NCBI GenBank assembly: GCA_913061075.1
Contig: CAJXSK010000003.1
Location: forward strand, 62,001-126,000
Direction of reading: 5' to 3'
DNA from: an uncultured Piscirickettsiaceae bacterium
GTDB lineage: Bacteria; Pseudomonadota; Gammaproteobacteria; Methylococcales; Cycloclasticaceae
DNA length: 64,000 nucleotides
The notes under the pieces were generated by a model. That model saw nothing but the letters and a program-made list of their open reading frames with translations. It did no database searches and was not told where the DNA came from. Every line of letters begins with the position of its first letter. The first letter of the stretch is position 1. The translations under genes and the position numbers were made by a program. This document shows positions 48,828 to 57,471 of this stretch, piece after piece.

Positions 48828-49159
48828 GGGTCAACCCTAAATATTTGGCCATTTTGGAAATGGTTGCTAAGATTCCTAAAGGCAATGTTTCGACATATGG
48901 GGAAATAGCATCCCTTTCCGGTTTTCCACGTTGCGCTCGACTGGTTGGTACGGCACTTCGTTCCGATGTGTCAGGGCCCCGCATACCCTGGTACAGGGTT
49001 GTAAATTCGCAAGGTAAATTGTCATTTCCAATTGGAAGCCCTAAGTACAAAATTCAAAAACAACGGTTGGTGGAAGAGGGAGTTGTTTTCCACAAAGGCT
49101 CGATTGATCTTAACCAATACGGTTGGGGTAGAGACCTTGATAAAGCATTATGGTCTTAG
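48824..49159 (+). CDS. Alkyltransferase-like protein (ATL, MGMT DNA-binding fold)
   Basis: 111 residues. The fold of the C-terminal DNA-binding domain of O6-methylguanine-DNA methyltransferase: IPKGNVSTYGEIASL, the Arg-finger region ARLVGTALRSD, and PWYRVVNSQGKLS. The methyl-accepting Cys of the PCHRV motif is replaced by Trp (PWYRV), as in ATL proteins, which bind alkylated guanine and hand the lesion to nucleotide excision repair. It starts in a 4-bp overlap with the PilZ gene. Confidence 0.92.
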   Translation: MRVNPKYLAILEMVAKIPKGNVSTYGEIASLSGFPRCARLVGTALRSDVSGPRIPWYRVVNSQGKLSFPIGSPKYKIQKQRLVEEGVVFHKGSIDLNQYGWGRDLDKALWS

Positions 49160-49248
49160 TTAGAACATAAGGTTTTTGTTCGTCCCATAGATAAAAGCAA
49201 AAGTCAAATATTCTCCTATACTGATTATTATCAATAGGGAGATAACTG

Positions 49249-52200
49249 ATGACTAAGACACAATTTTTTAAACAAGTTAAGGCGCTTATAATAGAACGTT
49301 TCGAAAAAAAAGAAGCGGTTTTTGTTTGTTCGTATGTGGAGTATTACTATCAGGATTTATCCGACGAAGATGTGTCTGATAGAGAACTTGAAGACATATA
49401 CGGCGCAGCGATAGCGCACTTAAATTTAGCAAAGAACCGAGTAGAAAATGCTTATTCGGTACATGTTTACAATCCTGATTATGAAGCGCATGGCTGGCAA
49501 TCTACACATACTGTTGTAGAGGTTGTGACGGCGGACATGCCTTTTTTGGTCAACTCTCTAACAATGAATTTAAACGAAATGGGGCTCACGTGCCATTTGG
49601 TCGTGCATCCGGTTATTCCTATAGATAGAGATAAAAAGGGTGTGTTGAAAGGTTTAGACAAAACAAAGTCACCGCAACTTGAGTCATTTATTCGTATAGA
49701 AATTGATCGTCAAACGGCAAAAAGCGGTGCTATAGAAAAAGTAAGTGAGCGAGTTGAACGTGTATTAGCTTGTAATATTGCAAGTGTTGATGATTGGGAA
49801 ATAAATGTTAAAAAATTACAGAATGCAAAGAAAACGTTAAAAGCTGTATCAGCCAAAATCAAAGGCGAAGATATTGCTGAAAGTATTCATTTTTTGGATT
49901 GGCTTGAAAAAGATAATTTTTTGTTTCTTGGGTATAGAGAATATGAACTGGTTCAAACCAAAAAATCGGAAGCCTTTAAAATCATTGAAGGGACAGGCTC
50001 TGGCATATTAAGGGATGAGCTGGCGACTATTCCAGACCTTGGTGAAATCCCTATTAGCAGTGAAAAATGTGTATTCATGAGTGAGACTTGTCCCTTAGTT
50101 GTGACAAAGGCAACTACAAAGTCCATTTTACATCGGCCAGCTTATATGGATTATGTAGGCGTCAAAAAATTCAATAATAAAGGTCAAGTGATTGGAGAGT
50201 ACCGGTTCTTAGGGCTGTATACATCGACTGCTTATCATGCGCCCATTGAAGAGGTGCCGTTGATTCGTAAAAAAGTTGAACAATTGTTTGCAAAAAGCGG
50301 ATTTAAAAAGAATAGCCATAATGCAAAGTCATTAATGAATGTGATGGAAGGGTTGCCACGTGATGAGTTATTTCATTCCAGTGATGAACAGTTGTTGGAA
50401 TTGGCATTAGGTGTTCTTAAGTTAAAAGAACGTCAACGTATTAAAGTATTTGCTAGAGGAGATGGCTATGGCCAGTTTGTATCTGTGCTGGTTTATGTGC
50501 CCAGAGACCATTACAACACGAATGTTAGAAAGAAGATGGAGGGCGTTTTATCAAAGCGATTAAACGCAGATAACATTGATTTTAACGTGCAATTTAGCGA
50601 TTCAATTTTTGCCAGAATTCACTTTATCATTCATACGCCGAATGGTTGGGATGGTGATATTGATGTGGCTGAAATTGAGAATGAAATTACGGAGCTCCTT
50701 AAGGATTGGAAAGACGAGCTTCGTACGGCGTTAACCCACCAACTAGGTGAAGTGGAAGGGAAAGATTTATACAACAGTTATGGGGATGGTTTTACTGAAT
50801 CTTATAAAGAGAATTACCCAGCGAGGTCTGCTGTAATTGATTTGTTAAAAATCGAAAAGTTGAAAAATGCGCCGAATACAAGTATTGAAATGTCCTTATA
50901 TCAACCCGTTGAATCACAGGGTAATGGGTTGCAGTTTAAGTTGATTAACAAAGGCAATCCTGCGCCTTTATCGCAAACGTTACCGGTGCTTGAAAACATG
51001 GGTGTAACGGTTTTTGATGAGCACCCGTTTGAAATAACAGATGTAGCATCAAATACTTGTTATTGGATACATGATTTTGGCCTTGTTTATGGTGATGAAC
51101 TACCGTCTGTTGAAAAAATTAAAACAAATTTTCAAGATGTTTTTGAAAAGGTTTGGATGGGGCATGTTGAAAATGATGGGTTCAACCAGTTAGCGCTTAA
51201 GGCAGAGTTAGATTGGAAAAAAATCATGTTGTTACGGGCTTACTATTTGTATTTACGCCAAGCCGGAGCGGCCTATAGCCAAGAGTACGTTGAACAAACG
51301 TTAGCAAATAACCCGGTTATTACGGCTCAAATTGTTGAGTTGTTCGAATTAAAGTTTGATCCTAGTGTTAAAGGAAAAGATAAAAAACTAGCGAAGCAGG
51401 AATCGTTAATAGTTTCTGAAATAGAAAAAGTTGTTTCGCTAGATGAAGATAGGATTTTGCGACGTTACTTAAACCTTATTCAGTCAACATTACGGACCAG
51501 TTATTTTCAGAATAAAGTTGATAAAAAAGGTGTGCCATATGTTGCTTTTAAGCTCAACCCTGAGCTCATAACAGATCTACCGTCACCACGGCCTAAATTT
51601 GAGATTTTTGTGTACTCTCCGCGTGTTGAAGGTGTCCACTTGCGTGGTGGCCCCGTTGCGCGTGGCGGCTTGAGGTGGTCTGACAGGAAGGAAGACTTTA
51701 GAACAGAAGTGCTTGGTTTAATGAAAGCGCAGATGTCAAAAAATGCAGTGATTGTTCCAACAGGTGCGAAGGGCGGTTTTATTGTAAAACGTCCATTGGA
51801 CGGCTTATCACGTGATGAGTTTATGGAAGAAGGTATCGCTTGTTACAGTATTTTCATTGGTGCGTTGTTAGATATTACAGACAACTTAAAATCTGAAAAG
51901 GTCATCCCTCCAGTAGATGTCGTGCGATATGACGGTGATGACCCATACCTAGTGGTCGCTGCAGATAAAGGTACTGCAACGTTTTCAGACATAGCTAATG
52001 GCATTGCCATTGAGCACGGGTTTTGGTTGGGTGATGCATTTGCTTCTGGCGGTTCCGTGGGCTATGACCATAAAAAAATGGGTATTACGGCTAAAGGTGC
52101 GTGGGAATCGGTTAAACGCCACTTTAGAGAAATGGGTATCGATACACAAACAACGCCATTTAATGTTGTTGGTATAGGTGATATGGGTGGCGACGTATTC

Positions 52201-54069
52201 GGTAATGGGATGCTGTTGTCAGAAAAAATATGTTTAGTCGGTGCTTTTAATCACATGCATATTTTTCTAGACCCAACGCCAAACACCGACAAAAGTTTCA
52301 AAGAACGTGAGCGCTTATTTAATTTGCCTCGCTCATCATGGGCTGATTTTGAAACAAAATTAATTTCAAAAGGTGGTGGGGTTTATTCTAGAACTGAGAA
52401 GTCGATAACTATTACGCCGCAAGTGCAGGAAATATTAGACATTAAGGCTAAAACGTTAACGCCTAATGAGCTTATTCAAGCCATGCTGAAAGCGCCAGTA
52501 GACCTACTTTGGAATGGTGGTATTGGAACGTACGTTAAAGCTAGTAGTGAAACCCATGCCGAAGTAGGGGATAAGGCGAATGATAGCCTCAGAATTAATG
52601 GTGGTGAGTTGCGTTGCAAAGTCATGGGTGAAGGTGGGAACCTCGGTTTCACACAGTTAGGTCGAATTGAGTACGCGGCGCACGGCCGTATTAATACGGA
52701 CGCTATAGATAATGCGGCTGGTGTAGATTGCTCTGATCATGAGGTTAACATAAAGATTTTGGTTAACAAATTGGTTGAGCAAGGCGATATGACGGGTAAA
52801 CAGCGAGATGTGTTGTTGGCCAAGATGACGGATGAAGTGGGTGATTTAGTATTGCGTAATAATTACTTGCAGACACAAGCGATTAGCATGGTTGAGCAGC
52901 AAGCGCCTGCTATGCTCGAAGTACATTCACGGCTTATTGAATTGCTGGGTCAAGAAGGACGCTTGGACCGAGACGTTGAATATTTACCAAATAATGAAGA
53001 AATTGAAGAGCGTAAGGCAAAAGGGTTGGGCTTATACCGACCAGAATTATCAGTTGTCTTTGCGTACAGCAAGTTATTGCTAAAAGATTTAGTAGCAGGC
53101 TCGCCCATTTTGAGAGACAAAGGGTTTAAGAAAGATGTGCTTGATTACTTCCCATCAAATTTACGCACTAAATTCTTAAAAGAAATTGACGACCACCGTT
53201 TGCGTGATGACATTATTGTTAATCAATTAGTGAATAGCATGGTGAATCGACTAGGGCCATCATTTGCTTTTAGAATGAGGGATGAAACTGGTGCTGGCGC
53301 TGATGAAGTTGTAAAAGCATATAAGATTGCATGCGATATTTTTGATACCGAATCTATTTGGAATCAAATCGAAGGGCTAGATAATAATGTGTTGCCGGAT
53401 GTACAAAATCGAATGTTAATGGAAGTTCGCCAGCTTATTGAACGCACTATGTACTGGTTACATAGTAACCGATCTGCTGATGGTTCTATTGCAGATGTGG
53501 TGGATGAGTTTTCTGGCAGCTTAGATAATATCAGTGAACAAATATTGAATTTTGTTTCTGGGTCGCAAAGAGAGTCTATTGAAAATAAGGTGTCTACCTA
53601 TCAAGACGCTGGTGTGGGTGAGCCATTAGCGATGAAGGTGGGTTGCTTAGAGCTGGAGTTTTCAGGTTTAGATATCATTGCAGTGCAAAGTCAAACCAAG
53701 CAGACAATTGGTGACGTAATGCCAGTGTTCTTTGCAATCAATGATGAGTTAAAGCTAGATTGGTTACATGCTGCTATTAATAGGTTGCCACGTAAGAATT
53801 ACTGGCAGTCTTTAGCAAGATCGGCATTGCGTGATGATTTACACGCAGAGAATCGTGCGTTATTGACGTCATTATTTTTACAAGCTGGTAAGGGCGCCAC
53901 GACAGATCAACGAATAGGCAAATGGTGCGAAAGCAACCGCGTTGCTATTGATCGTTATTTACATCTAGTCTCTGTGATTCAAGCTGAGAATGAAATGGAA
54001 ATAGAGCAGCTATCCGTTATTCTTAAAGAAGTGCATGGTGTTGTGGAAAAAAGTAAGCTGAAACAATAA
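49249..54069 (+). CDS. gdhB: NAD-specific glutamate dehydrogenase, large (about 180 kDa) type
   Basis: 1606 residues, the usual length of the GDH180 class. Oxidatively deaminates glutamate to 2-oxoglutarate with NAD. The long N-terminal part (about 1-700) holds ACT-like regulatory modules; the catalytic core at about 800-1250 shows LRGGPVARGGLRWSDRKEDFRTEVLGLMKAQMSKN (ends LRGGPVARGG and MKAQMSKN), the VPTGAKGGF motif with active-site Lys, and GIGDMGGDVFGNGML of the nucleotide fold. A helical C-terminal region follows. It has good AT-rich upstream DNA and a GGGAG Shine-Dalgarno. The enzyme would supply carbon from glutamate. Monocistronic by context. Confidence 0.96.
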   Translation: MTKTQFFKQVKALIIERFEKKEAVFVCSYVEYYYQDLSDEDVSDRELEDIYGAAIAHLNLAKNRVENAYSVHVYNPDYEAHGWQSTHTVVEVVTADMPFLVNSLTMNLNEMGLTCHLVVHPVIPIDRDKKGVLKGLDKTKSPQLESFIRIEIDRQTAKSGAIEKVSERVERVLACNIASVDDWEINVKKLQNAKKTLKAVSAKIKGEDIAESIHFLDWLEKDNFLFLGYREYELVQTKKSEAFKIIEGTGSGILRDELATIPDLGEIPISSEKCVFMSETCPLVVTKATTKSILHRPAYMDYVGVKKFNNKGQVIGEYRFLGLYTSTAYHAPIEEVPLIRKKVEQLFAKSGFKKNSHNAKSLMNVMEGLPRDELFHSSDEQLLELALGVLKLKERQRIKVFARGDGYGQFVSVLVYVPRDHYNTNVRKKMEGVLSKRLNADNIDFNVQFSDSIFARIHFIIHTPNGWDGDIDVAEIENEITELLKDWKDELRTALTHQLGEVEGKDLYNSYGDGFTESYKENYPARSAVIDLLKIEKLKNAPNTSIEMSLYQPVESQGNGLQFKLINKGNPAPLSQTLPVLENMGVTVFDEHPFEITDVASNTCYWIHDFGLVYGDELPSVEKIKTNFQDVFEKVWMGHVENDGFNQLALKAELDWKKIMLLRAYYLYLRQAGAAYSQEYVEQTLANNPVITAQIVELFELKFDPSVKGKDKKLAKQESLIVSEIEKVVSLDEDRILRRYLNLIQSTLRTSYFQNKVDKKGVPYVAFKLNPELITDLPSPRPKFEIFVYSPRVEGVHLRGGPVARGGLRWSDRKEDFRTEVLGLMKAQMSKNAVIVPTGAKGGFIVKRPLDGLSRDEFMEEGIACYSIFIGALLDITDNLKSEKVIPPVDVVRYDGDDPYLVVAADKGTATFSDIANGIAIEHGFWLGDAFASGGSVGYDHKKMGITAKGAWESVKRHFREMGIDTQTTPFNVVGIGDMGGDVFGNGMLLSEKICLVGAFNHMHIFLDPTPNTDKSFKERERLFNLPRSSWADFETKLISKGGGVYSRTEKSITITPQVQEILDIKAKTLTPNELIQAMLKAPVDLLWNGGIGTYVKASSETHAEVGDKANDSLRINGGELRCKVMGEGGNLGFTQLGRIEYAAHGRINTDAIDNAAGVDCSDHEVNIKILVNKLVEQGDMTGKQRDVLLAKMTDEVGDLVLRNNYLQTQAISMVEQQAPAMLEVHSRLIELLGQEGRLDRDVEYLPNNEEIEERKAKGLGLYRPELSVVFAYSKLLLKDLVAGSPILRDKGFKKDVLDYFPSNLRTKFLKEIDDHRLRDDIIVNQLVNSMVNRLGPSFAFRMRDETGAGADEVVKAYKIACDIFDTESIWNQIEGLDNNVLPDVQNRMLMEVRQLIERTMYWLHSNRSADGSIADVVDEFSGSLDNISEQILNFVSGSQRESIENKVSTYQDAGVGEPLAMKVGCLELEFSGLDIIAVQSQTKQTIGDVMPVFFAINDELKLDWLHAAINRLPRKNYWQSLARSALRDDLHAENRALLTSLFLQAGKGATTDQRIGKWCESNRVAIDRYLHLVSVIQAENEMEIEQLSVILKEVHGVVEKSKLKQ

Positions 54070-54110
54070 GCGGCTAGGGCAAAAAAGATAGATGTTATGG
54101 TGAGTGGCCG

Positions 54111-54917
54111 TTAGGTTTTCTCTAACCAGTTAGTAATAACATCGGCACTTTCCTGCCAATTTGAATCAAGCATCATGGTGTGGCTGGTTTTTTTCATGTT
54201 GATGTAGGTTGCGTCGTATGCCTCAGCAGTTTTTTTAATTTGATTCGGCCTGAAGAATGTGTCTTCATCTGCGCCTAATGACAGCATGGGGATTTTAAAA
54301 GGGTTTTTCTTTGTGGGTAGGCCTAACCATAGGGTGTCCAACAGTGCTTTAGGTGAGCTGGGTTGCATTTCTGTGCAATATTTAATGACGACAGCATCGT
54401 TAACGTCACCTGAAAAGATAGAGTTGCGTGTCACATCAACACCTGAAAACCACGTACCAAATAATTGGCTTAGGTTGTATTGCATAAACACAGTGGGGTT
54501 GAGAAAAAGATCCATGACTGACGGCATTAACCCATCAACTGGAACTGAAGCCATTAATACGCAAGCTGGAACGGTGTTATGTTCGATAAACTTCTGAATA
54601 ACTAAACCACCTAAAGAATGGCCAATTAATATGGGTGGCTCTCCAATTTCATCAATAACACGCTGAATGTCTGTTACATAATCAGCAATACTATTGCCGG
54701 ATAACTGTTCTTGACCGCCGCTTTTTCCGTGGCCACGTAAGTCAACGGCATAGGTTGGGTGTCCAAGGTCTGAATAAAAGGGCATAAAATGTTCATTCCA
54801 GCACCACCCAGACATATTGGCACCATGTATAAACAAAATGGGTGTCTTAGTTGGTTTAGCTGGGAGGTGTTCAATTACATGTAAATTTGGGTGTTCTTGT
54901 GAGCGTTCGATTTGCAT
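54111..54917 (-). CDS. Alpha/beta-hydrolase (putative monoacylglycerol lipase/esterase)
   Basis: 268 residues. Oxyanion HGANMSGWCW near residue 33, the nucleophile elbow IGHSLGG (Ser about 102), an acid candidate in GADEDTFF and the catalytic His in KKTSHTMM near the C-terminus. VDLRGHGKSGG matches lysophospholipase/haloperoxidase-like esterases. No signal peptide, so cytoplasmic. Convergent with gdhB (41 bp). Upstream lies a strong promoter overlapped by a perfect palindrome, which suggests a specific repressor, but no regulator is encoded next to it. Substrate unknown. Confidence 0.88.
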   Translation of the reverse strand: MQIERSQEHPNLHVIEHLPAKPTKTPILFIHGANMSGWCWNEHFMPFYSDLGHPTYAVDLRGHGKSGGQEQLSGNSIADYVTDIQRVIDEIGEPPILIGHSLGGLVIQKFIEHNTVPACVLMASVPVDGLMPSVMDLFLNPTVFMQYNLSQLFGTWFSGVDVTRNSIFSGDVNDAVVIKYCTEMQPSSPKALLDTLWLGLPTKKNPFKIPMLSLGADEDTFFRPNQIKKTAEAYDATYINMKKTSHTMMLDSNWQESADVITNWLEKT

Positions 54918-54941
54918 AAGTGAAAGTAAACTTGAAATAAA

Positions 54942-54970
54942 ATTATAAAAATAATTGTTTTATAAAACAA
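54942..54970 (-). promoter_or_regulatory. Sigma-70 promoter of the alpha/beta-hydrolase gene
   Basis: Read on the minus strand: -35 TTGTTT (complement of 54965-54970; the invariant TTG matches), a 17-bp spacer, and a perfect -10 TATAAT (complement of 54942-54947). Transcription would start near 54935, about 18 bp before the ATG. A 22-bp palindrome covers the -35 and most of the spacer. Confidence 0.6.
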
Positions 54971-54973
54971 TTA
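54952..54973. repeat. Perfect 22-bp AT-rich palindrome, candidate operator
   Basis: Half-site TAATTGTTTT followed by AT and its exact reverse complement AAAACAATTA. It overlaps the -35 and spacer of the hydrolase promoter, the classical position for a dimeric repressor such as TetR or MarR. It has no T-run after it on either strand beyond local AT richness, so a terminator is unlikely. Its right edge is 49 bp from the -35 of the small-RNA promoter, so one regulator could influence both. Confidence 0.65.
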
Positions 54974-55021
54974 GATGAATTGGTTTTGGTTGCAGAATCT
55001 CACCATATGATAAAATAAGTA

Positions 55022-55050
55022 TTGACAAATATTGCAGAGCAGTATATCAT
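55022..55050 (+). promoter_or_regulatory. Strong sigma-70 promoter of the candidate small RNA
   Basis: Perfect -35 TTGACA (55022-55027), exactly 17 bp, and -10 TATCAT (5 of 6, 55045-55050). It is the best promoter match in the non-ribosomal part of the window and leads straight into a structured, terminated RNA with no usable reading frame. Confidence 0.72.
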
Positions 55051-55056
55051 CTCTAT

Positions 55057-55147
55057 CACATTGTTACAGCAGGTCTTATTTTAGATACTGCTACTGTGTG
55101 ATAATGTTCTCCTCCTCTCAGCGACTCTTTATGGGTCGCTTTTTTTT
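55057..55147 (+). ncRNA. Candidate small RNA or terminated leader RNA (about 90 nt)
   Basis: Bounded by the promoter at 55022-55050 and an intrinsic terminator ending at 55147. The 5' part folds into an interrupted stem: ATCACA (55055-55060) with TGTGAT (55097-55102), AGCAG (55068-55072) with CTGCT (55088-55092), and TCT (55074-55076) with AGA (55083-55085). A single-stranded stretch follows, containing CTCCTCCTCTC (55109-55119), which can pair with Shine-Dalgarno sequences; the terminator hairpin follows. This is the layout of a trans-acting, Hfq-type sRNA. Because the PQQ-associated operon begins 160 bp downstream, a leader with conditional termination is an alternative. No known family recognised. 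Confidence 0.6.
55120..55147 (+). terminator. Intrinsic terminator of the candidate small RNA
   Basis: Stem AGCGACTC (55120-55127) with GGGTCGCT (55133-55140), 8 bp including one G-T pair, loop TTTAT, followed by T at 55140-55147. Strong Rho-independent terminator on the plus strand, lying 160 bp before the next start codon. Confidence 0.85.
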
Positions 55148-55306
55148 GCCTGTCACTTTATGTTCAGTATAGGGTAGTGGCTAGCAATAATCCGATAATA
55201 GTTAAAATGAATTAGAATATGTAACCAATTGGCTGCCCAACTATTTGGAGCGCATGATTTTAATTTATTCATAGAGGGTTAAAACTGGATGAGGATTATT
55301 TGAACA

Positions 55307-56488
55307 ATGAGAAAGAATATAACCATACAAAAGTTTCTGCCTATTCTATGTGGCCTAATGCTGGCTTTTGCAGTACATGTGCAAGCCGATGTTACTGATA
55401 TCAAAGCGGCCTTGTTAATAGAAAAAAAACCAATTCCGCCCGCCTTGTCAAATTTAGACCCTGTGTTAACGGATGAAGGCATTCAAGGTGCCAAACTAGG
55501 CATTAAAGATAACAACACAACAGGTCAGTTCACAGGGCACAGCTATACGTTGGCTATTGCAGAAGTGCCTGTAGGTGATGATGTTCGTGAGGCATTTAAT
55601 CAGCTGGTTAGCAAGGGCTACCGATACGTTATAACATCGGTAAATACAGATACATTAATAAGTTTGTCGGCACTGGCGGCAGAAAAAGGTGTGCTGTTGT
55701 TTAATATTGCTAGTGCAGATGGGAAGTTAAGAACAACCGAGTGCGGGGCAAATACCTTTCATATGTTACCTAGTTACGAAATGAAGGCAGATGCGCTCGC
55801 ACAATTCATGCTTAAAAAGCGCTGGAAAAAATGGTTTCTGGTTAAAGGGTCAGATGCAAATGATGCGTTGTTCGCAAAGGCCATTAAACGTTCTGCTAAA
55901 CGCTTTGGAGTTAAAGTGGTGGAAGAGAAAACATGGACGTTTGACCATGATGCGCGCCGAACAGCTCAGGCAGATATCCCCGTGTTCACTCAAGGCGACG
56001 ATTATGATGTGTTAGTTGTGGCGGATGTTAAAGGGTTATTCGGTGAGTATTTGCCAATGAACACATGGTTGCCGAGACCTGTTGCAGGTACTCAGGGTAT
56101 GGCACCGAGAGCTTGGCATAGAACACATGAACGATGGGGTGCAGTACAAATGCAAAATCGTTTTTATGAACAAGCTGGCCGTTGGATGACAGATGTTGAT
56201 TATTCGGCTTGGTTAGCAGTTCGTTCAATTGGTGAAGCGGTGACGCGTGCAAAAAGCCCAGACGTAAAAACGATAAAAAACTTTTTGCTGGGTGATGAGT
56301 TTAGTGTGGCAGGTTTTAAAGGCACAAGGCTAACGTTTAGAACATGGAATCATCAATTAAGGCAGCCGGTACTGTTGGCAACGCCTCGTTCAATTGTGTC
56401 AGTTATGCCTCATAAAGAATTTTTACATCCACGTACTTATTTGGATACGCTAGGTTATGATAAGCCTGAATCAAACTGCCATTTATAG
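55307..56488 (+). CDS. PQQ-associated ABC system substrate-binding protein
   Basis: 393 residues. Signal peptide with cleavage after HVQA (residue 27). The mature protein has a type-1 periplasmic binding fold (Leu/Ile/Val-receptor-like): two alternating domains with VTSVNTDTLISLSALAAEKGV and KRWKKWFLVKGSDANDALFAKA-type strands. It matches my knowledge of the TIGR03863-type family, binding proteins that occur with PQQ-dependent alcohol oxidation. Shine-Dalgarno GAGG at 55291 is rather distant (12 bp). First gene of a four-gene operon. The ligand is unknown. Confidence 0.85.
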   Translation: MRKNITIQKFLPILCGLMLAFAVHVQADVTDIKAALLIEKKPIPPALSNLDPVLTDEGIQGAKLGIKDNNTTGQFTGHSYTLAIAEVPVGDDVREAFNQLVSKGYRYVITSVNTDTLISLSALAAEKGVLLFNIASADGKLRTTECGANTFHMLPSYEMKADALAQFMLKKRWKKWFLVKGSDANDALFAKAIKRSAKRFGVKVVEEKTWTFDHDARRTAQADIPVFTQGDDYDVLVVADVKGLFGEYLPMNTWLPRPVAGTQGMAPRAWHRTHERWGAVQMQNRFYEQAGRWMTDVDYSAWLAVRSIGEAVTRAKSPDVKTIKNFLLGDEFSVAGFKGTRLTFRTWNHQLRQPVLLATPRSIVSVMPHKEFLHPRTYLDTLGYDKPESNCHL

Positions 56489-56499
56489 AAACAATACGA

Positions 56500-57471
56500 A
56501 TGAAGAATATGATTAAAATAACACTTATAACGTTAGCGCTTTTAATTTCCTCACCAATGAGTTTAGCGGATACGCTATACATTACGCTTGAAAAAGATAA
56601 TGCACTGGCTGTAGTAGATGGAGAAACAGGAAAGTTGCTGAAAACAGCACCGTTGGGTCAGCGCCCACGTGGTATCGCGTTAAGTGAAGATGAAACGCAG
56701 TTATATGTTGCGGCGAGTGATGACGATACGATACAAATTATTGATATTAAAACATTGAAAGTCGTCGGTAATTTGCCAGCAGGCGAAGACCCGGAAACGT
56801 TTCGCCTGCACCCCGCAGGGCAATTTATCTATGTTTCAAATGAAGATGATAATATCGTTACAGTCATTGATGTCGATAAAAAAGAGGCCGTAACAGAAAT
56901 TGCTGTGGGTGTTGAGCCAGAAGGAATAGCGGTGAGCGATGATGGCCAGTGGGTCGTGAATACATCTGAAACAACGAATATGGTTCATTGGATTGACCCC
57001 GTATCGAACACTATAAAAGATAATACCTTAGTCGATCCACGACCAAGAGCCGCGGCGTTTTCAACGAATGGTAGTGCCTTGTACGTTACATCGGAAATTG
57101 CGGGTACGTTGTCCAAACTAAATGTGGACACGAAACAGGTAGAAACCAAAATCGGTTTTAAAATTCCTGGCGTAGATAAAGAATTAATTCAGCCCGTGGG
57201 TGTGCTGGTGCACCCAAATGACAAGCTGTTGTTTGTCGCGTTGGGCCCAGCCAATCGTGTGGCCGTCGTTAATATGCAAACCTTTAAAGTCGAAAAGTAT
57301 TTATTGGTAGGGCAGCGTGTGTGGAACTTGGCTTTCTCGCCAGATTTGAAACGTTTATACACAACCAATGGTGTCAGTAATGATATTTCAATTGTTGATG
57401 TGGCCAGTTTAAAAGTGACTAAATCTGTTCGTGTTGGGCATTACCCTTGGGGTATTGCGGTTAAAAAATGA
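56500..57471 (+). CDS. YVTN beta-propeller protein of the PQQ-associated ABC operon
   Basis: 323 residues with a signal peptide cleaved after MSLA (residue 23), so periplasmic. The rest is a seven-bladed propeller of about 42-residue YVTN repeats; blade ends read LYVAASDDDTIQIID, IYVSNEDDNIVTVID, LYVTSEIAGTLSKLN, LFVALGPANRVAVVN and LYTTNGVSNDISIVD. This is the TIGR03866-type protein found invariably in this transport operon. It starts 11 bp after the binding-protein gene and overlaps the ATPase gene by 4 bp (ATGA). Role unknown; a periplasmic scaffold or sensor is conjecture. Confidence 0.88.
   Translation: MKNMIKITLITLALLISSPMSLADTLYITLEKDNALAVVDGETGKLLKTAPLGQRPRGIALSEDETQLYVAASDDDTIQIIDIKTLKVVGNLPAGEDPETFRLHPAGQFIYVSNEDDNIVTVIDVDKKEAVTEIAVGVEPEGIAVSDDGQWVVNTSETTNMVHWIDPVSNTIKDNTLVDPRPRAAAFSTNGSALYVTSEIAGTLSKLNVDTKQVETKIGFKIPGVDKELIQPVGVLVHPNDKLLFVALGPANRVAVVNMQTFKVEKYLLVGQRVWNLAFSPDLKRLYTTNGVSNDISIVDVASLKVTKSVRVGHYPWGIAVKK

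Larger units (their letters stand above)
54918..55306. other. Gene-free interval carrying regulatory DNA and a candidate small RNA
   Basis: 389 bp between the minus-strand hydrolase gene and the plus-strand PQQ-associated operon; the longest non-coding stretch in the window. From left to right it holds the hydrolase promoter with its palindrome (54942-54973), a second promoter (55022-55050), a candidate small RNA and its terminator (to 55147), and then 159 bp in which I see only the GAGG Shine-Dalgarno at 55291 before ATG 55307. I found no convincing promoter in that last part. Confidence 0.8.

Noticed and set aside
55104-55172. A 22-codon frame starting ATGTTC inside the candidate small RNA
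   Set aside because: It runs through the terminator hairpin and T-run, has no Shine-Dalgarno sequence and lies opposite to the expected function of the CU-rich stretch.
55148-55306. Sigma-54 or sigma-70 promoter directly before the PQQ-associated operon
   Set aside because: TTGGC and TAGAAT elements occur, but spacing and partner boxes do not fit; I could not support a call.
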